Shown: positions 33,009 to 40,813, numbered from the stretch's first letter. The stretch: DNA of 41,712 nt from Alphaproteobacteria bacterium (GCA_013298565.1 JAAFIC010000019.1:1-41712), one strand, 5' to 3'. Notes: generated from the sequence alone by a model not told the origin. Translations and numbers: made by a program.

Positions 33009-33379
33009 AATCTCCTCCCCCAAAATGAAATTTTATCTATGAAAATGCACATATCACAGCCAAAATTTGCAATCCATCACTGCGTCATACGCAAATTGTC
33101 GCACGCTTGATTTTTATGAGAGCAAATTCCAATCGGCACGGCCTACCGGGTTTCGGGATTGTCGGGGGCCATCGTCAACCTTTACGCAAGACGCTCTAAG
33201 GCGCGGCACAGAGGTGCAAGAGCTGAAAAGCCCACGGCCTTTGCCTTACCAGTCTTCACGTTCGATAATCACACGCCACCCCTTGTTCTCATGCTTTCCT
33301 GAAACCGCCGCTTGTGGTTTGGTCAATTTGGTAACGGCGCGCGCAACAGCGCCCGAGAAAGTTGATACGGGAGACGGTC
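33009..33379. other. 371-bp spacer: AT-rich end of the flagellin island plus a repeat fragment
   Basis: The left part (to about 33120) is AT-rich and probably contains the flagellin promoter; aatttgc/gcaaatt arms at 33064-33097 are a possible regulatory palindrome. Composition then switches to GC-rich around 33130, and a 27-bp repeat fragment sits at 33173-33199. The rest up to phaB has no clear gene on either strand. The phaB promoter was not identified. Confidence 0.5.
33173..33199. repeat. Fragment of the two-hairpin element (copy D)
   Basis: These 27 bases (cgtcaacctttacgcaag and the rest of that arm, ending gctctaa) are identical to 10906-10932 at the end of copy C. They contain the loop and right arm of one hairpin; the left arm and the remainder of the element are absent. 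The fragment lies about where AT-rich flagellin-island sequence gives way to GC-rich chromosome, so the element was probably cut by the event that brought in or rearranged the island. Confidence 0.8.
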
Positions 33380-34105
33380 ATGGCGCGGGTAGCATTAGTA
33401 ACGGGCGGAACCCGAGGGATTGGCGCGGCAATTGCCAAAGCGCTCAAGGCGGCGGGCAATGAAGTTGCCGTAACGTATAGCGGCAATGATGAAGCGGCGG
33501 CAAAATTTACCGCCGAAACCGGCATTCTTGCCGAAAAATGGAATGCTGCCGATTTCGCGGCGTGTAAAGCGGGCGTAGCGCGGGTTGAAGCCGCCCTAGG
33601 GCCGGTTGATATTCTGGTGAACAACGCGGGCATCACCCGCGACACGACCTTCCACCGCATGTCTGAACAGCAGTGGGATGACGTCATCACCACCAACCTC
33701 AAGTCGTGCTTTACCATGACGCGCACGGTGTATGAAGGGATGCGCGAGCGTAGCTTTGGCCGTATTGTGCAAATCAGTTCAGTGAACGGCCAGCGCGGTC
33801 AATATGGTCAGGTGAATTACTGCGCGGCCAAAGCCGGGATGATCGGCTTCACCAAGGCGCTCGCCTTCGAGGGTGCCGCGAAGGGGATTACCGTCAACTG
33901 CGTTGCCCCTGGGTATGTTGATACCGATATGGTCGCCGCCGTGCCGGAAGACGTGCTGAAAAAGATCATCGCCACGATCCCGGTCGGGCGCTTGGGCTTT
34001 GCGAACGACATTGCCCGCACTGTGCTGTTCCTCGCGGGGGACGACGCGAGCTTCATCACGGGCGCCACGATTTCGGTGAACGGCGGGCAATATATGGTGG
34101 CGTAA
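33380..34105 (+). CDS. phaB: Acetoacetyl-CoA reductase (SDR family)
   Basis: 241 residues from the ATG at 33380. This short-chain dehydrogenase reduces acetoacetyl-CoA to (R)-3-hydroxybutyryl-CoA with NADPH for polyhydroxybutyrate synthesis. The cofactor loop TGGTRGIG is near residue 8, NNAGITRD follows, and the catalytic Ser-Tyr-Lys set is in QISSVNGQRGQYGQVNYCAAKAG. TFHRMSEQQWDDVITTNLKS and the C-terminal TGATISVNGGQYM are typical of PhaB rather than FabG. No phaA or phaC is adjacent in the window. A strong terminator follows. Confidence 0.93.
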   Translation: MARVALVTGGTRGIGAAIAKALKAAGNEVAVTYSGNDEAAAKFTAETGILAEKWNAADFAACKAGVARVEAALGPVDILVNNAGITRDTTFHRMSEQQWDDVITTNLKSCFTMTRTVYEGMRERSFGRIVQISSVNGQRGQYGQVNYCAAKAGMIGFTKALAFEGAAKGITVNCVAPGYVDTDMVAAVPEDVLKKIIATIPVGRLGFANDIARTVLFLAGDDASFITGATISVNGGQYMVA

Positions 34106-34140
34106 CCTGCGTAAAAATGCTGCAACGAGAGCGGTTTGGG

Positions 34141-34165
34141 GGGAGGCTTCGGCCTCCCTTTTTTT
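34141..34165 (+). terminator. Strong intrinsic terminator after phaB
   Basis: gggaggc and gcctccc form a perfect 7-bp GC-rich stem with a TTCG tetraloop, followed by seven T residues. It lies 35 bp after the phaB stop and excludes the upstream start option (34136) for the next gene, which instead begins at 34184. Confidence 0.9.
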
Positions 34166-34183
34166 ATGGGGCGAGAGAATACT

Positions 34184-35086
34184 ATGGCAGGGTCTTCGGT
34201 CGGTACGGCCACACTGTTGGGCAGTGTCGCAATTCTTCTCTGGGGAAGCCTAGCACTGCTAACCACGCTGGCGGGGCCAGTGCCGCCGTTTTTGCTGACC
34301 GCGATCACCTTCGGCCTCGCCGGGAGTATCGGCACGGGCTTTATTCTGCTGCGCGGGGCGACGGGGCGGGCTGCCGTGGCCGCGTGGGGGCAGCAGACCG
34401 TGCGGGCTTGGGCTATCGGCGTCGGCGGGTTGTTCGGCTATCATCTGCTTTTTTTCGTGGCCCTGCGCTCGGCCCCTGCGGTGCAAGCGAACCTGATTAA
34501 CTATCTGTGGCCGCTGTGCATTGTCGTATTCTCGGCTTTTTTACCGGGCGAGCGCCTGCGTTGGTTTCATAGCGTTGGCGGGCTGTTGGGCCTTGCCGGG
34601 ACCGTGTTGCTGGTGGGCGGCCCTGCGCTGGAGGTGCGTGCGGAGTTTCTGCCCGGCTATCTTGCGGCCTGTGGCGCGGCGGTGTGCTGGGGCGGCTATT
34701 CAGTTCTCTCCCGCCGCTATTGCGCTGCTGTGCCGACCGATTTCGTCGCCGCCCTCTGCCTTGTCACCGCTCTTCTGGCCGGTCTCTGTCATCTGGCTTT
34801 GGAAACACCCTACGCCCCCAGCGCGCAAGATTGGGCGATCATGGCGATTATGGGGGCCGGGCCGCTGGGGGCCGCGTTCTTTTTCTGGGATATTGGTATC
34901 AAGCGCGGCTTGTTGCGGACGTTGGGGGCCGCCTCCTACGCCACGCCGCTGCTCTCCACCCTTGGGCTTTATTTAGGGGGGCGCGCGCAAATTACGCTGG
35001 AGGTTTTAGGAGCGGCACTCTTAATCGTCGGCGGCGCGGTGCTAGCGGGGAGCGACGCCTTGCGCGCCCAAAAAACGACATCGTAA
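34184..35086 (+). CDS. DMT-superfamily (EamA) exporter, YddG-like
   Basis: About 300 residues from the ATG at 34184; an upstream in-frame start lies before the phaB terminator and is rejected. About ten membrane segments form two EamA repeats, with LWGSLALLTTLAG, HLLFFVALRSAPAVQANLINYLWPL, CWGGYSVLSRRYC and GAASYATPLLSTLGLYLGG. These resemble YddG-type exporters of aromatic amino acids; the substrate is inferred only from resemblance. The C-terminus QKTTS and the TAA stop fall at the start of a 16-bp tandem repeat array, which may have grown from the gene's own last bases. Confidence 0.87.
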   Translation: MAGSSVGTATLLGSVAILLWGSLALLTTLAGPVPPFLLTAITFGLAGSIGTGFILLRGATGRAAVAAWGQQTVRAWAIGVGGLFGYHLLFFVALRSAPAVQANLINYLWPLCIVVFSAFLPGERLRWFHSVGGLLGLAGTVLLVGGPALEVRAEFLPGYLAACGAAVCWGGYSVLSRRYCAAVPTDFVAALCLVTALLAGLCHLALETPYAPSAQDWAIMAIMGAGPLGAAFFFWDIGIKRGLLRTLGAASYATPLLSTLGLYLGGRAQITLEVLGAALLIVGGAVLAGSDALRAQKTTS

Positions 35087-35168
35087 AAAAAAGACTTCGT
35101 AAAAAAAAGACTTCGTAAAAAAAAGACTTCGTAAAAAAAAGACTTCGTAAAAAAAAGACTTCGTAAAA
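35082..35168 (+). repeat. 16-bp tandem repeat with A8 tracts
   Basis: Five identical copies of cgtaaaaaaaagactt run from 35082 to 35161, followed by a 7-bp partial copy. The first unit includes the TAA stop of the exporter gene, and the 16 bases before it (35066-35081) are a degenerate copy, so the array probably expanded from coding sequence. Every unit contains an A8 run, which makes copy number and A-tract length prone to slippage. Confidence 0.95.
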
Positions 35169-35175
35169 GCAGAAT

Positions 35176-35200
35176 GGGCCGCTCGGCGTACGAGCGGCCC
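35176..35200. terminator. GC-rich hairpin after the tandem repeat
   Basis: gggccgctcg and cgagcggccc form a perfect 10-bp stem with a 5-base loop. No T run follows on the plus strand, so it is not a standard intrinsic terminator, but it can stabilise the 3' end of the exporter mRNA or mark the end of the small minus-strand ORF. Confidence 0.55.
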
Positions 35201-35225
35201 TTCCCGTCCGGTGGGATGGGGGACC

Positions 35226-35330
35226 TCAGACTGCTTCGGACCGCCGAACGCAAAAAGTGTCCCCGTCAGTGCGCGCAGGCCTTAAGACAGCAGATCCTGC
35301 CAAACTGAAAATCCCTTGGTGGGTAGACAC
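35226..35330 (-). CDS. Candidate 34-residue protein with an ideal ribosome site
   Basis: A GTG at 35330 opens a 34-codon frame reading MSTHQGIFSLAGSAVLR, then PARTDGDTFCVRRSEAV, and stopping at TGA (35226-35228). It is preceded by AAAGGAGGTGATCC, the full complement of the 16S rRNA 3' end, with the GGAGG seven bases before the start (plus-strand 35338-35342). Such complete complementarity is rare by chance. No family is recognised; one cysteine and several arginines are present, and there is no membrane segment. It is divergent from the HPt gene at 35552. It could also be a regulatory leader peptide. Coding status is unproven. Confidence 0.45.
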   Translation of the reverse strand: MSTHQGIFSLAGSAVLRPARTDGDTFCVRRSEAV

Positions 35331-35551
35331 AGGATCACCTCCTTTCGGTTGTCGGTTGGAAACAACGAGGCGAAGTCTAACCAACTGATGACTCCAGCGC
35401 AACAGGGCTTGGGTTTATTGTTTCGTGACAACCCCGCCGCGCACAAAGCAGCAAAGGATTGATGCAAACATTCCTCAGCCTATCGCCAAGCGTGGATGAT
35501 TGCGATAATGTAATCTAAATTTGGTTTCAGACAGCAGCGCTAGGCAGAGCA
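35331..35551. other. Divergent spacer between the small ORF and the HPt gene
   Basis: The spacer should hold promoters in both directions. A gttgt/acaac inverted repeat lies just upstream of the ribosome site of the small ORF. A 61-codon minus-strand frame (35282-35467) overlaps but lacks a ribosome site and coding character. Nothing else was recognised. Confidence 0.4.
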
Positions 35552-36322
35552 ATGGTCACAGACGATACCCTCGAACAGCATATCCGCGCCGAATTCATCG
35601 ACGAAGCGCGGGACATCACGAACGAAATCGACGTGATGCTCGGCAATGTCCGCTCGGCCTCGACCCCGCAGGCCGAAGCAATCCAGGTGATGCGCCGCCA
35701 TTTTCATAATCTGCGGATCGGGGCGCGCTCGGTTGGGCTTATGGCCGCCGATGTGATTTTGCATCAGATGGCCGATTACGTGGAAGGCGTGGGTGAGATC
35801 GGCGACCGCGAGTTGGACGGCTTGCAAGCCTTCACCGATTCGCTGCGGGCGGCGCTCGGCACCGTCCAGGACGAGACCCTCGCGCCATCTTTGCGCGAAG
35901 TGGTGCGCCAGCTTCCCACCGTTCGCACGTTCGATGTTAACGACATCAAGCTGCTCGATATTGTAATTCTGCTGGTCTCGCCGCAACGCTCTGCCGGGCG
36001 TATCGTGGAGCGGGAGCTGATGGCCTGCGGCTACCGCGTGGTCAATGTGGGCAAGAGTTTCGACGCGCTGGAAATGACCGTGCGCTTAAAGCCAGATCTC
36101 GTTATCGCCTCGGCCATGCTGGACGAGCTGACGGGCATTGATCTCGCCTGCGCGATCATGGCTATGCCGACAACGCAGGATATTCCCTTCGCGCTCCTCA
36201 CTAGCTTTGGTTGGGGTGATCCATCTTTGGAAGGGCTGCCAACGCGGGCCGCCATTATCCGCAAGGGCAGCTACTTTGGTGATGATCTTGCGGAAGCCTT
36301 GTCCCGCTTTTCGATTACCTGA
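35552..36322 (+). CDS. HPt domain fused to a degenerate receiver domain
   Basis: A 256-residue cytosolic protein. The N-terminal half (about 1-115) is a four-helix HPt-like domain, with His52 in RRHFHNLRIGARSVGL at the place of the phospho-histidine. The second half (about 135-250) has the receiver fold (DIVILLVSPQRSAGRIVERELMACGYRV ... IPFALLTS ... AIIRKGSY), but the phospho-acceptor aspartate is Ser187 in PDLVIASAML, and the acidic pair is absent. Only the Lys238 and Thr217 positions remain. It may relay phosphate through the HPt and use the receiver as a binding module. No kinase is nearby. Confidence 0.75.
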   Translation: MVTDDTLEQHIRAEFIDEARDITNEIDVMLGNVRSASTPQAEAIQVMRRHFHNLRIGARSVGLMAADVILHQMADYVEGVGEIGDRELDGLQAFTDSLRAALGTVQDETLAPSLREVVRQLPTVRTFDVNDIKLLDIVILLVSPQRSAGRIVERELMACGYRVVNVGKSFDALEMTVRLKPDLVIASAMLDELTGIDLACAIMAMPTTQDIPFALLTSFGWGDPSLEGLPTRAAIIRKGSYFGDDLAEALSRFSIT

Positions 36323-37171
36323 GTGACTGCCCCAGTGGGCTTTGTTAGCCTCTCTGCGGCAGCACTCGCGGTTCTCAGCGCGGCTGATCCGGCGGAGAAA
36401 GTTCGGCTGACGCGGATTGCAACAGCCCTGTGGGCGACAGGAACGCTGCCCGTGGGGTTGGCTTCTGCGGTGCCGGAACGCCCCGCCCGCCCAGAAACGC
36501 CGATTCTCGTTTCCCCCAGCGCCATGCCGCATCGGCGCCTGACGCGCGGTGTGCGCGGGCGGGTAACGCTTTTGCACGCCCTAGCGCATATCGAACTCAA
36601 CGCCATTGATCTGGCTTGGGATATTTTGGCCCGCTTCGCGTCGCAGTTTCCGCCCGCCTTTGCTGGGGATTGGCTGAAGGTGGCGTCTGAAGAAGCTGAA
36701 CATTTCGCGCTTCTCGCGGCGCGGCTACAGGCGCTCGGTGCCGCCTATGGCGATCTTCCCGCCCATGACGGATTGTGGCAATCGGCCCAGGAAACCGCAG
36801 GCGATGCGCTTGCCCGGTTAGCCGTTGTGCCGATGGTGCATGAGGCGCGCGGATTGGACGTAACACCCATGATGATCGGCAAACTCCGTGCGGTGGAAGA
36901 TGAGGCTTCGGCCAAACTGCTGGAGACGATTTACCGGGATGAGATTATCCATGTCGCCATCGGCAATCGCTGGTTCCTGTGGCTGGCCGCAGAACGCGGC
37001 CTTGATGATCCACGCACGGCATGGCAAGCACTGGTTCGGCAGCATTTCCGGGGGGCGTTGAAGCCACCGTTTAACGAGGATGCGCGGGCAACGGCGGGGC
37101 TTCCGGGCGATTGGTACACACCGCTTGCGCCCGTTGCGGCTGATGGGGGTGCGCTTGCCCATGTCGCATGA
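36323..37171 (+). CDS. DUF455 family ferritin-like protein
   Basis: A 282-residue protein starting at the GTG right after the stop of the HPt gene. The ferritin-like helical core carries LLHALAHIELNAIDLAWD, ASEEAEHFALLAARL, VPMVHEARGLDVTPMMI and IYRDEIIHVAIGNRWF. The repeated E and ExxH/HxE motifs are typical of a diiron or related metal site. DUF455 proteins are widespread and of uncertain function, some linked to tRNA or stress biology. It overlaps the downstream AraC gene by 11 bases, so the three genes HPt-DUF455-AraC probably form one operon. Confidence 0.87.
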   Translation: MTAPVGFVSLSAAALAVLSAADPAEKVRLTRIATALWATGTLPVGLASAVPERPARPETPILVSPSAMPHRRLTRGVRGRVTLLHALAHIELNAIDLAWDILARFASQFPPAFAGDWLKVASEEAEHFALLAARLQALGAAYGDLPAHDGLWQSAQETAGDALARLAVVPMVHEARGLDVTPMMIGKLRAVEDEASAKLLETIYRDEIIHVAIGNRWFLWLAAERGLDDPRTAWQALVRQHFRGALKPPFNEDARATAGLPGDWYTPLAPVAADGGALAHVA

Positions 37172-38012
37172 CGACCTTACCGATCACCTGACCGAGGGTG
37201 AAACTACTCGGTTTTGGCGCGTGCCGGAGGGCGATACCGAAGTGCTGATCGCGCGCTTCCGCCGCCATAGCTTTGCTAACCATACGCATGATCGCTATGT
37301 ATTCGGCCTGATTACCGACGGCGTGGAGGGGTTTAATTCGCACGGCACACAGCGTTTTGCCCTGCCAGGCGATATGGCCGTCGTGCATCCTGGTGAAGTG
37401 CATGACGGTTATCCTGCTGTTAAAGAAGGCTGGGCCTATCGCGTGCTGTATATTGATCCGGCCATGATGCTGCGTGTCGCACAGGAAAGCGGCTTTCGCC
37501 CCTCGGACGGTCTGCCAAACTTCCGCGATACCATTATTCAAGACCCCGCCCTGGCAGCCCTATGCGCGGGTATGTTCGGGCGACTGGCCGAAGGCGAAAC
37601 CCTGGAACGGGAAACCGCGCTGCTCTCCGTTCTGATCGCCCTAGTGCAACGGCACAGCACGGGCCGAGTGGCGCTACCGAGCAAAACGAAAGCCCCCGCG
37701 CGAATTCGGCGCGCGGCAGCCCGGCTGCAAGACGATCCTGCCGCCACCGTTTCACTCACCGACCTTGCGCGTGAGACCGGCCTTAGCGCCTTCCAGCTTA
37801 TCCGTGCCTTCCGCGCCGCCTATGGCCTGCCGCCGCACGCTTTTCAGAAACTCGCGCGCTTGCGCCGGGCCGAACAAGGCTTGCGCCGGGGGGAGGCGAT
37901 TGCCAATGTCGCGGCAGACTGCGGTTTTTCCGACCAGGCCCACTTAACCCGCGCGTTCAAAGCCTTTCGCGGTGTCACGCCCGGTCAGTTCCGAGGGTTA
38001 TCGCGCGCATAA
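37161..38012 (+). CDS. AraC-family transcriptional regulator
   Basis: About 283 residues from the ATG at 37161 (MSHDDLTDHL); 37143 is an alternative. The N-terminal cupin-like AraC ligand domain has FRRHSFANHTHDRYVFGLITDGVEGFNSHG and PGDMAVVHPGEVHDGYP. The C-terminal pair of helix-turn-helix motifs (about residues 190-280) has VSLTDLARETGLSAFQLIRAFRAAYGLPPHAF and EAIANVAADCGFSDQAHLTRAFKAFRGVTPGQF. The effector is unknown. The convergent FadL gene follows after a terminator in the opposite direction. Confidence 0.92.
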   Translation: MSHDDLTDHLTEGETTRFWRVPEGDTEVLIARFRRHSFANHTHDRYVFGLITDGVEGFNSHGTQRFALPGDMAVVHPGEVHDGYPAVKEGWAYRVLYIDPAMMLRVAQESGFRPSDGLPNFRDTIIQDPALAALCAGMFGRLAEGETLERETALLSVLIALVQRHSTGRVALPSKTKAPARIRRAAARLQDDPAATVSLTDLARETGLSAFQLIRAFRAAYGLPPHAFQKLARLRRAEQGLRRGEAIANVAADCGFSDQAHLTRAFKAFRGVTPGQFRGLSRA

Positions 38013-38046
38013 AAAAACCCTCTTTCTGCCGAAGCCGAAAGAGGGT
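38011..38046 (-). terminator. Intrinsic terminator of the fadL-like gene
   Basis: accctctttc and gaaagagggt are perfect 10-bp arms around a 10-base loop (38017-38046). On the minus strand the stem is followed by seven T residues, so it terminates transcription of the FadL gene that ends at 38098. The plus strand lacks a T run after the stem, so termination of the AraC gene would be weaker. Confidence 0.9.
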
Positions 38047-38097
38047 GCCCAAAGGTTAGGAGGGAACTGGGGCCAAATCAGCGGCTCCAGGGGTTTC

Positions 38098-39450
38098 CTA
38101 GAACTTGTAGCGCAGCGCCATCGAGAGAATATCGACAGACCCATCGGTCAGGCTGGCACGGGTCCGAGCGCCTGTGCTGGACACTTGGTCGATCTTAACG
38201 TCTTGCACAAAGATGTGCGCGTAAGCAGCATCAATCGAGATATTGTCGGTCACATCGTAGCTCGCGCCGACCGATAGCCAAATGCGGTCGCCATCAGGCA
38301 CGCGCGTGGAGCGATGCTGATCCGTTGTCGGTGTACGATCGAACTGAGTGCCCGCGCGCAAGATAATCGCATCGGTTAGCTTGTAATTAAACCCAAGCGC
38401 CAGAGAATAACTGTTTTTATAGTCTTGCTGTTCTGCCGAGAACGTCGTGCCGTTCGATTTAATGTCGATCTTATCGAAGTTGCTCCAGTGGAAATAATTG
38501 GCCTGTGCCAGCAATTCCCACTTCGGCGTTACGCGCCAAGCGGCCCCGAGACCGATAATATCCGGCGTTGTTACCGAAATTTCAGCCGGACCAGAACGGA
38601 TGGCCGAAGCGCCGCGCACGAGCGCAAGATCGCCTTCCACAGTGTGCTTAATACGGCTGCGGTAGGTAAGACCCACGGTCAACTCGTCCACCGGCTTCCA
38701 GGTTAGGCCGAGGTTTGCCCCCACAGCCCAACCATTCGCATCGACCCGAAACAGGCTATCGGTATTGCTATTATAAAGACCGCCCACGCCGCCAACGGAG
38801 GCAATGTAAGCTCCGGTTTGCGCGGCGCTGAGGCCCGAAAGCCCCGCAATAGCCGGAACAGCCGTCGTTAGAACGGCGCGGGCGCGCTGAATGTCGATAC
38901 CGCCGCCAACCGAGAATTTCGGCGAAACCTTATAGGCCCCGGCCAGACTGATGTTAAGTGTTTCCAGCTTCGATTTTTGCGAATTATAGCGCCCGAAAAA
39001 GCCTTCCTCGTATTTACCAACGAGGCCGAATGGCGCATTCACACCGAAACCGAGACGCAGGTCATCGTTCACTACCCAAACGCCATACGTGGCGGGGACA
39101 AGCGCCGGCGCGTTAGGGTTATCACCGTTCTTGCCGGTAATGGCCACGGTCGATCCCCCGAGCGCGGCGGGCAAACGCGCGGAGGAGCCATCATCTCGAA
39201 TCTTGGAGCCGAGCATTAGAAGGCTGCCCCCCGCAGAAAGCTGCGAGCGGGTAAGATTGGTCATCCCGGCGGGATTGGTAAACACGGTGCTGGCATCAAA
39301 ACCCGTTGCGTTCTGACCCGCATTCGCCGCGCCAAGACCGGAAATGCTTTGTTCTTGAATGTAAAAAGAACCCGCCCAGGCGCTTGGCGCCATCACGAGA
39401 GCGGTTAGGGCCAGCAGCGCGGCGGTCCGGCTGATCGGGGAACGCATCAT
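38098..39450 (-). CDS. FadL/OmpP1-family outer-membrane transporter
   Basis: About 450 residues from the ATG at 39450, which has GGAGG at 5 bases; an extension to 39537 is rejected. A signal peptide (about 1-25, ending APSAWA) leads to GSFYIQEQSISGLGAANAG, the start of FadL-type barrels, with NPAGMTNLTRSQLSAGGSLL, the conserved NPA motif of the hatch region. Beta-strand-rich sequence follows, and the protein ends in ALRYKF with a terminal aromatic as needed for barrel insertion. The family passes long-chain fatty acids or aromatic hydrocarbons across the outer membrane. Confidence 0.93.
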   Translation of the reverse strand: MMRSPISRTAALLALTALVMAPSAWAGSFYIQEQSISGLGAANAGQNATGFDASTVFTNPAGMTNLTRSQLSAGGSLLMLGSKIRDDGSSARLPAALGGSTVAITGKNGDNPNAPALVPATYGVWVVNDDLRLGFGVNAPFGLVGKYEEGFFGRYNSQKSKLETLNISLAGAYKVSPKFSVGGGIDIQRARAVLTTAVPAIAGLSGLSAAQTGAYIASVGGVGGLYNSNTDSLFRVDANGWAVGANLGLTWKPVDELTVGLTYRSRIKHTVEGDLALVRGASAIRSGPAEISVTTPDIIGLGAAWRVTPKWELLAQANYFHWSNFDKIDIKSNGTTFSAEQQDYKNSYSLALGFNYKLTDAIILRAGTQFDRTPTTDQHRSTRVPDGDRIWLSVGASYDVTDNISIDAAYAHIFVQDVKIDQVSSTGARTRASLTDGSVDILSMALRYKF

Positions 39451-39597
39451 TATTTCCTCCCAGGTTCTTATATTGTTACTTTTGTTTACCATGCCCTTTA
39501 CGTTATAGGCAGCCGTCAAGTAGAGTCGAAATGTCACGGTTTGCGGTTTTTTTACGGCTTGTTACTGAAATAACACACCGCGAATAATACACTAAGC

Positions 39598-39939
39598 CTA
39601 TGGGGACTCAGACCCCAACCCGTGCGCGTAATCGCGTGTTACCTGGGCAACCCGCGTGACATATCCCTTGTACCACCGCTCCTTCCCCAACTGCTGCGCG
39701 ATGAGATGCGCGGCAACGGCCTTCCACGCCACCATATCTGCCTCGCTCTGCCAATAGGAAACCGTAATGCCGCTGCCATCGCCGCTGCGGGCAGACTCCG
39801 CTCCAAGAAAGCCGGGCTGCTGCGCCACTAACGCTTCCATCGTTTGCGCCATCGCCGCATAGCCTGCGGTATCATCGCTCTGCTGATTGGTGAACACCAC
39901 GGCCCAATAGGGCGGCGCGGGGGTTTTGGCGAAGATCAT
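39598..39939 (-). CDS. Antibiotic-biosynthesis-monooxygenase (ABM) domain protein
   Basis: A 113-residue ferredoxin-like alpha/beta protein. YWAVVFTNQQSDDTAGYAAMAQTMEALVAQQPGFLGAESA and ISYWQSEADMVAWK-type sequence (VSYWQSEADMVAWKAVAAH) match ABM domains such as YbjX/HmoA-like small monooxygenases. Substrates range from quinols to haem and cannot be assigned here. The ATG at 39939 overlaps the stop of the DUF2272 lipoprotein gene by 4 bases, so the two are coupled. Confidence 0.85.
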   Translation of the reverse strand: MIFAKTPAPPYWAVVFTNQQSDDTAGYAAMAQTMEALVAQQPGFLGAESARSGDGSGITVSYWQSEADMVAWKAVAAHLIAQQLGKERWYKGYVTRVAQVTRDYAHGLGSESP

Positions 39940-40751
39940 CGTTGGAAAACCGTCTCTGGAAGGGGCGGATAGCTAGCGCGCAGTACCGCGAACCAGCCGG
40001 GAGCTTCGGCATTAACCAGGCGCACCAGGCGACCCTCACTATCGGTCGGATACAGGCTGAGGGTAACACTATCGTTCACATTGCCGCCAATCGCCCTAAT
40101 CTGCCGGTCGCGGACCTCAACAACCAGATCACAGTGCAGCGGGCGCGGTACGCCTTGCTCGCCGCGCCTATCGAATAGGCTCAACAATCGCGCCTCTTGG
40201 GCAGAACGGTCCCCGCAAATAATATCGCCCGGCTCCGGGGGCGCTTCCTCCAACGCCTCGGCCTGAAAGCCTGGGGTACCGTCGAGCGTGGCATCGAGAT
40301 AGGTGAAATGGGCCTCATGACGCGGCAAATCGCTGGCCGGAACCCCAGCGGCACACGCAAGGTAACCGATGAAAGCGGCGGACCAGGCTTGGCTGAACGG
40401 CGCATCCAAAGGCCCCGCCCGCCCCTCAGTGGCAGCAGCCTGCTGGCCTAGGGGCGTCGGCACGGCGCGCCAGTAACGGCGCAAATCGCCGGCAACGCGG
40501 GGATCGGTTTCCTTAATCCCTTCGGCCAGAACTTCCCGCCGCCCATTGGACCAATCAATCACACCGCCGCCGAACTTCTGCCATTCGTCCAGCGCGGTGC
40601 TGACCATCCGCTGCCGCCGGAGCGCAAGGCTTGCTTCGGTAGGGCAAGCGAGTGCCGTTGGTTGCCCATCGAAGGTTAAATTCATCTCGGCACACCCGGC
40701 GAGGGGAAGTAGGCCAAGCCCGAAGAGGAGCGCGCGCAACCGTGTCATCAT
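39936..40751 (-). CDS. DUF2272 domain lipoprotein
   Basis: About 271 residues from the ATG at 40751; a longer frame to 40793 is less likely. The N-terminus MMTRLRALLFGLGLLPLAGC is a lipoprotein signal with Cys20 as the acylated residue. The mature part has DEWQKFGGGVIDWSNGRREVLAEGIKETDPRVAGDLRRYW, then FSQAWSAAFIGYLACAAGVP, HFTYLDATLD and DIICGDRS, which are landmarks of DUF2272, a NlpC/P60-like fold of unknown function. A role at the cell wall is plausible given the periplasmic location. It is divergent from the methyltransferase at 40814 and upstream of the ABM gene. Confidence 0.85.
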   Translation of the reverse strand: MMTRLRALLFGLGLLPLAGCAEMNLTFDGQPTALACPTEASLALRRQRMVSTALDEWQKFGGGVIDWSNGRREVLAEGIKETDPRVAGDLRRYWRAVPTPLGQQAAATEGRAGPLDAPFSQAWSAAFIGYLACAAGVPASDLPRHEAHFTYLDATLDGTPGFQAEALEEAPPEPGDIICGDRSAQEARLLSLFDRRGEQGVPRPLHCDLVVEVRDRQIRAIGGNVNDSVTLSLYPTDSEGRLVRLVNAEAPGWFAVLRASYPPLPETVFQR

Positions 40752-40813
40752 GCTGTGGGTATAGGTGAAAATCGCTCGTTCTGCTACAGGCAAGGTCTGA
40801 AAGGAATTCGTCT

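Noticed and set aside
33246-33326. Minus-strand frame ending GKHENKGWRVIIEREDW, just before a weak hairpin with T residues
   Set aside because: It looks like the tail of a protein, but there is no start with a ribosome site and only about 25-40 codons are open; too little to call a gene remnant.
35333-35347. ggatcacctcctttc, identical to the 3' end of 16S rRNA, as a possible rRNA gene remnant
   Set aside because: Flanking sequence does not match 16S rRNA; read on the minus strand it is a ribosome-binding site in front of a small ORF.
35282-35467. 61-codon minus-strand frame overlapping the small ORF
   Set aside because: It lacks a ribosome site and family resemblance; the shorter frame with the ideal site is preferred.
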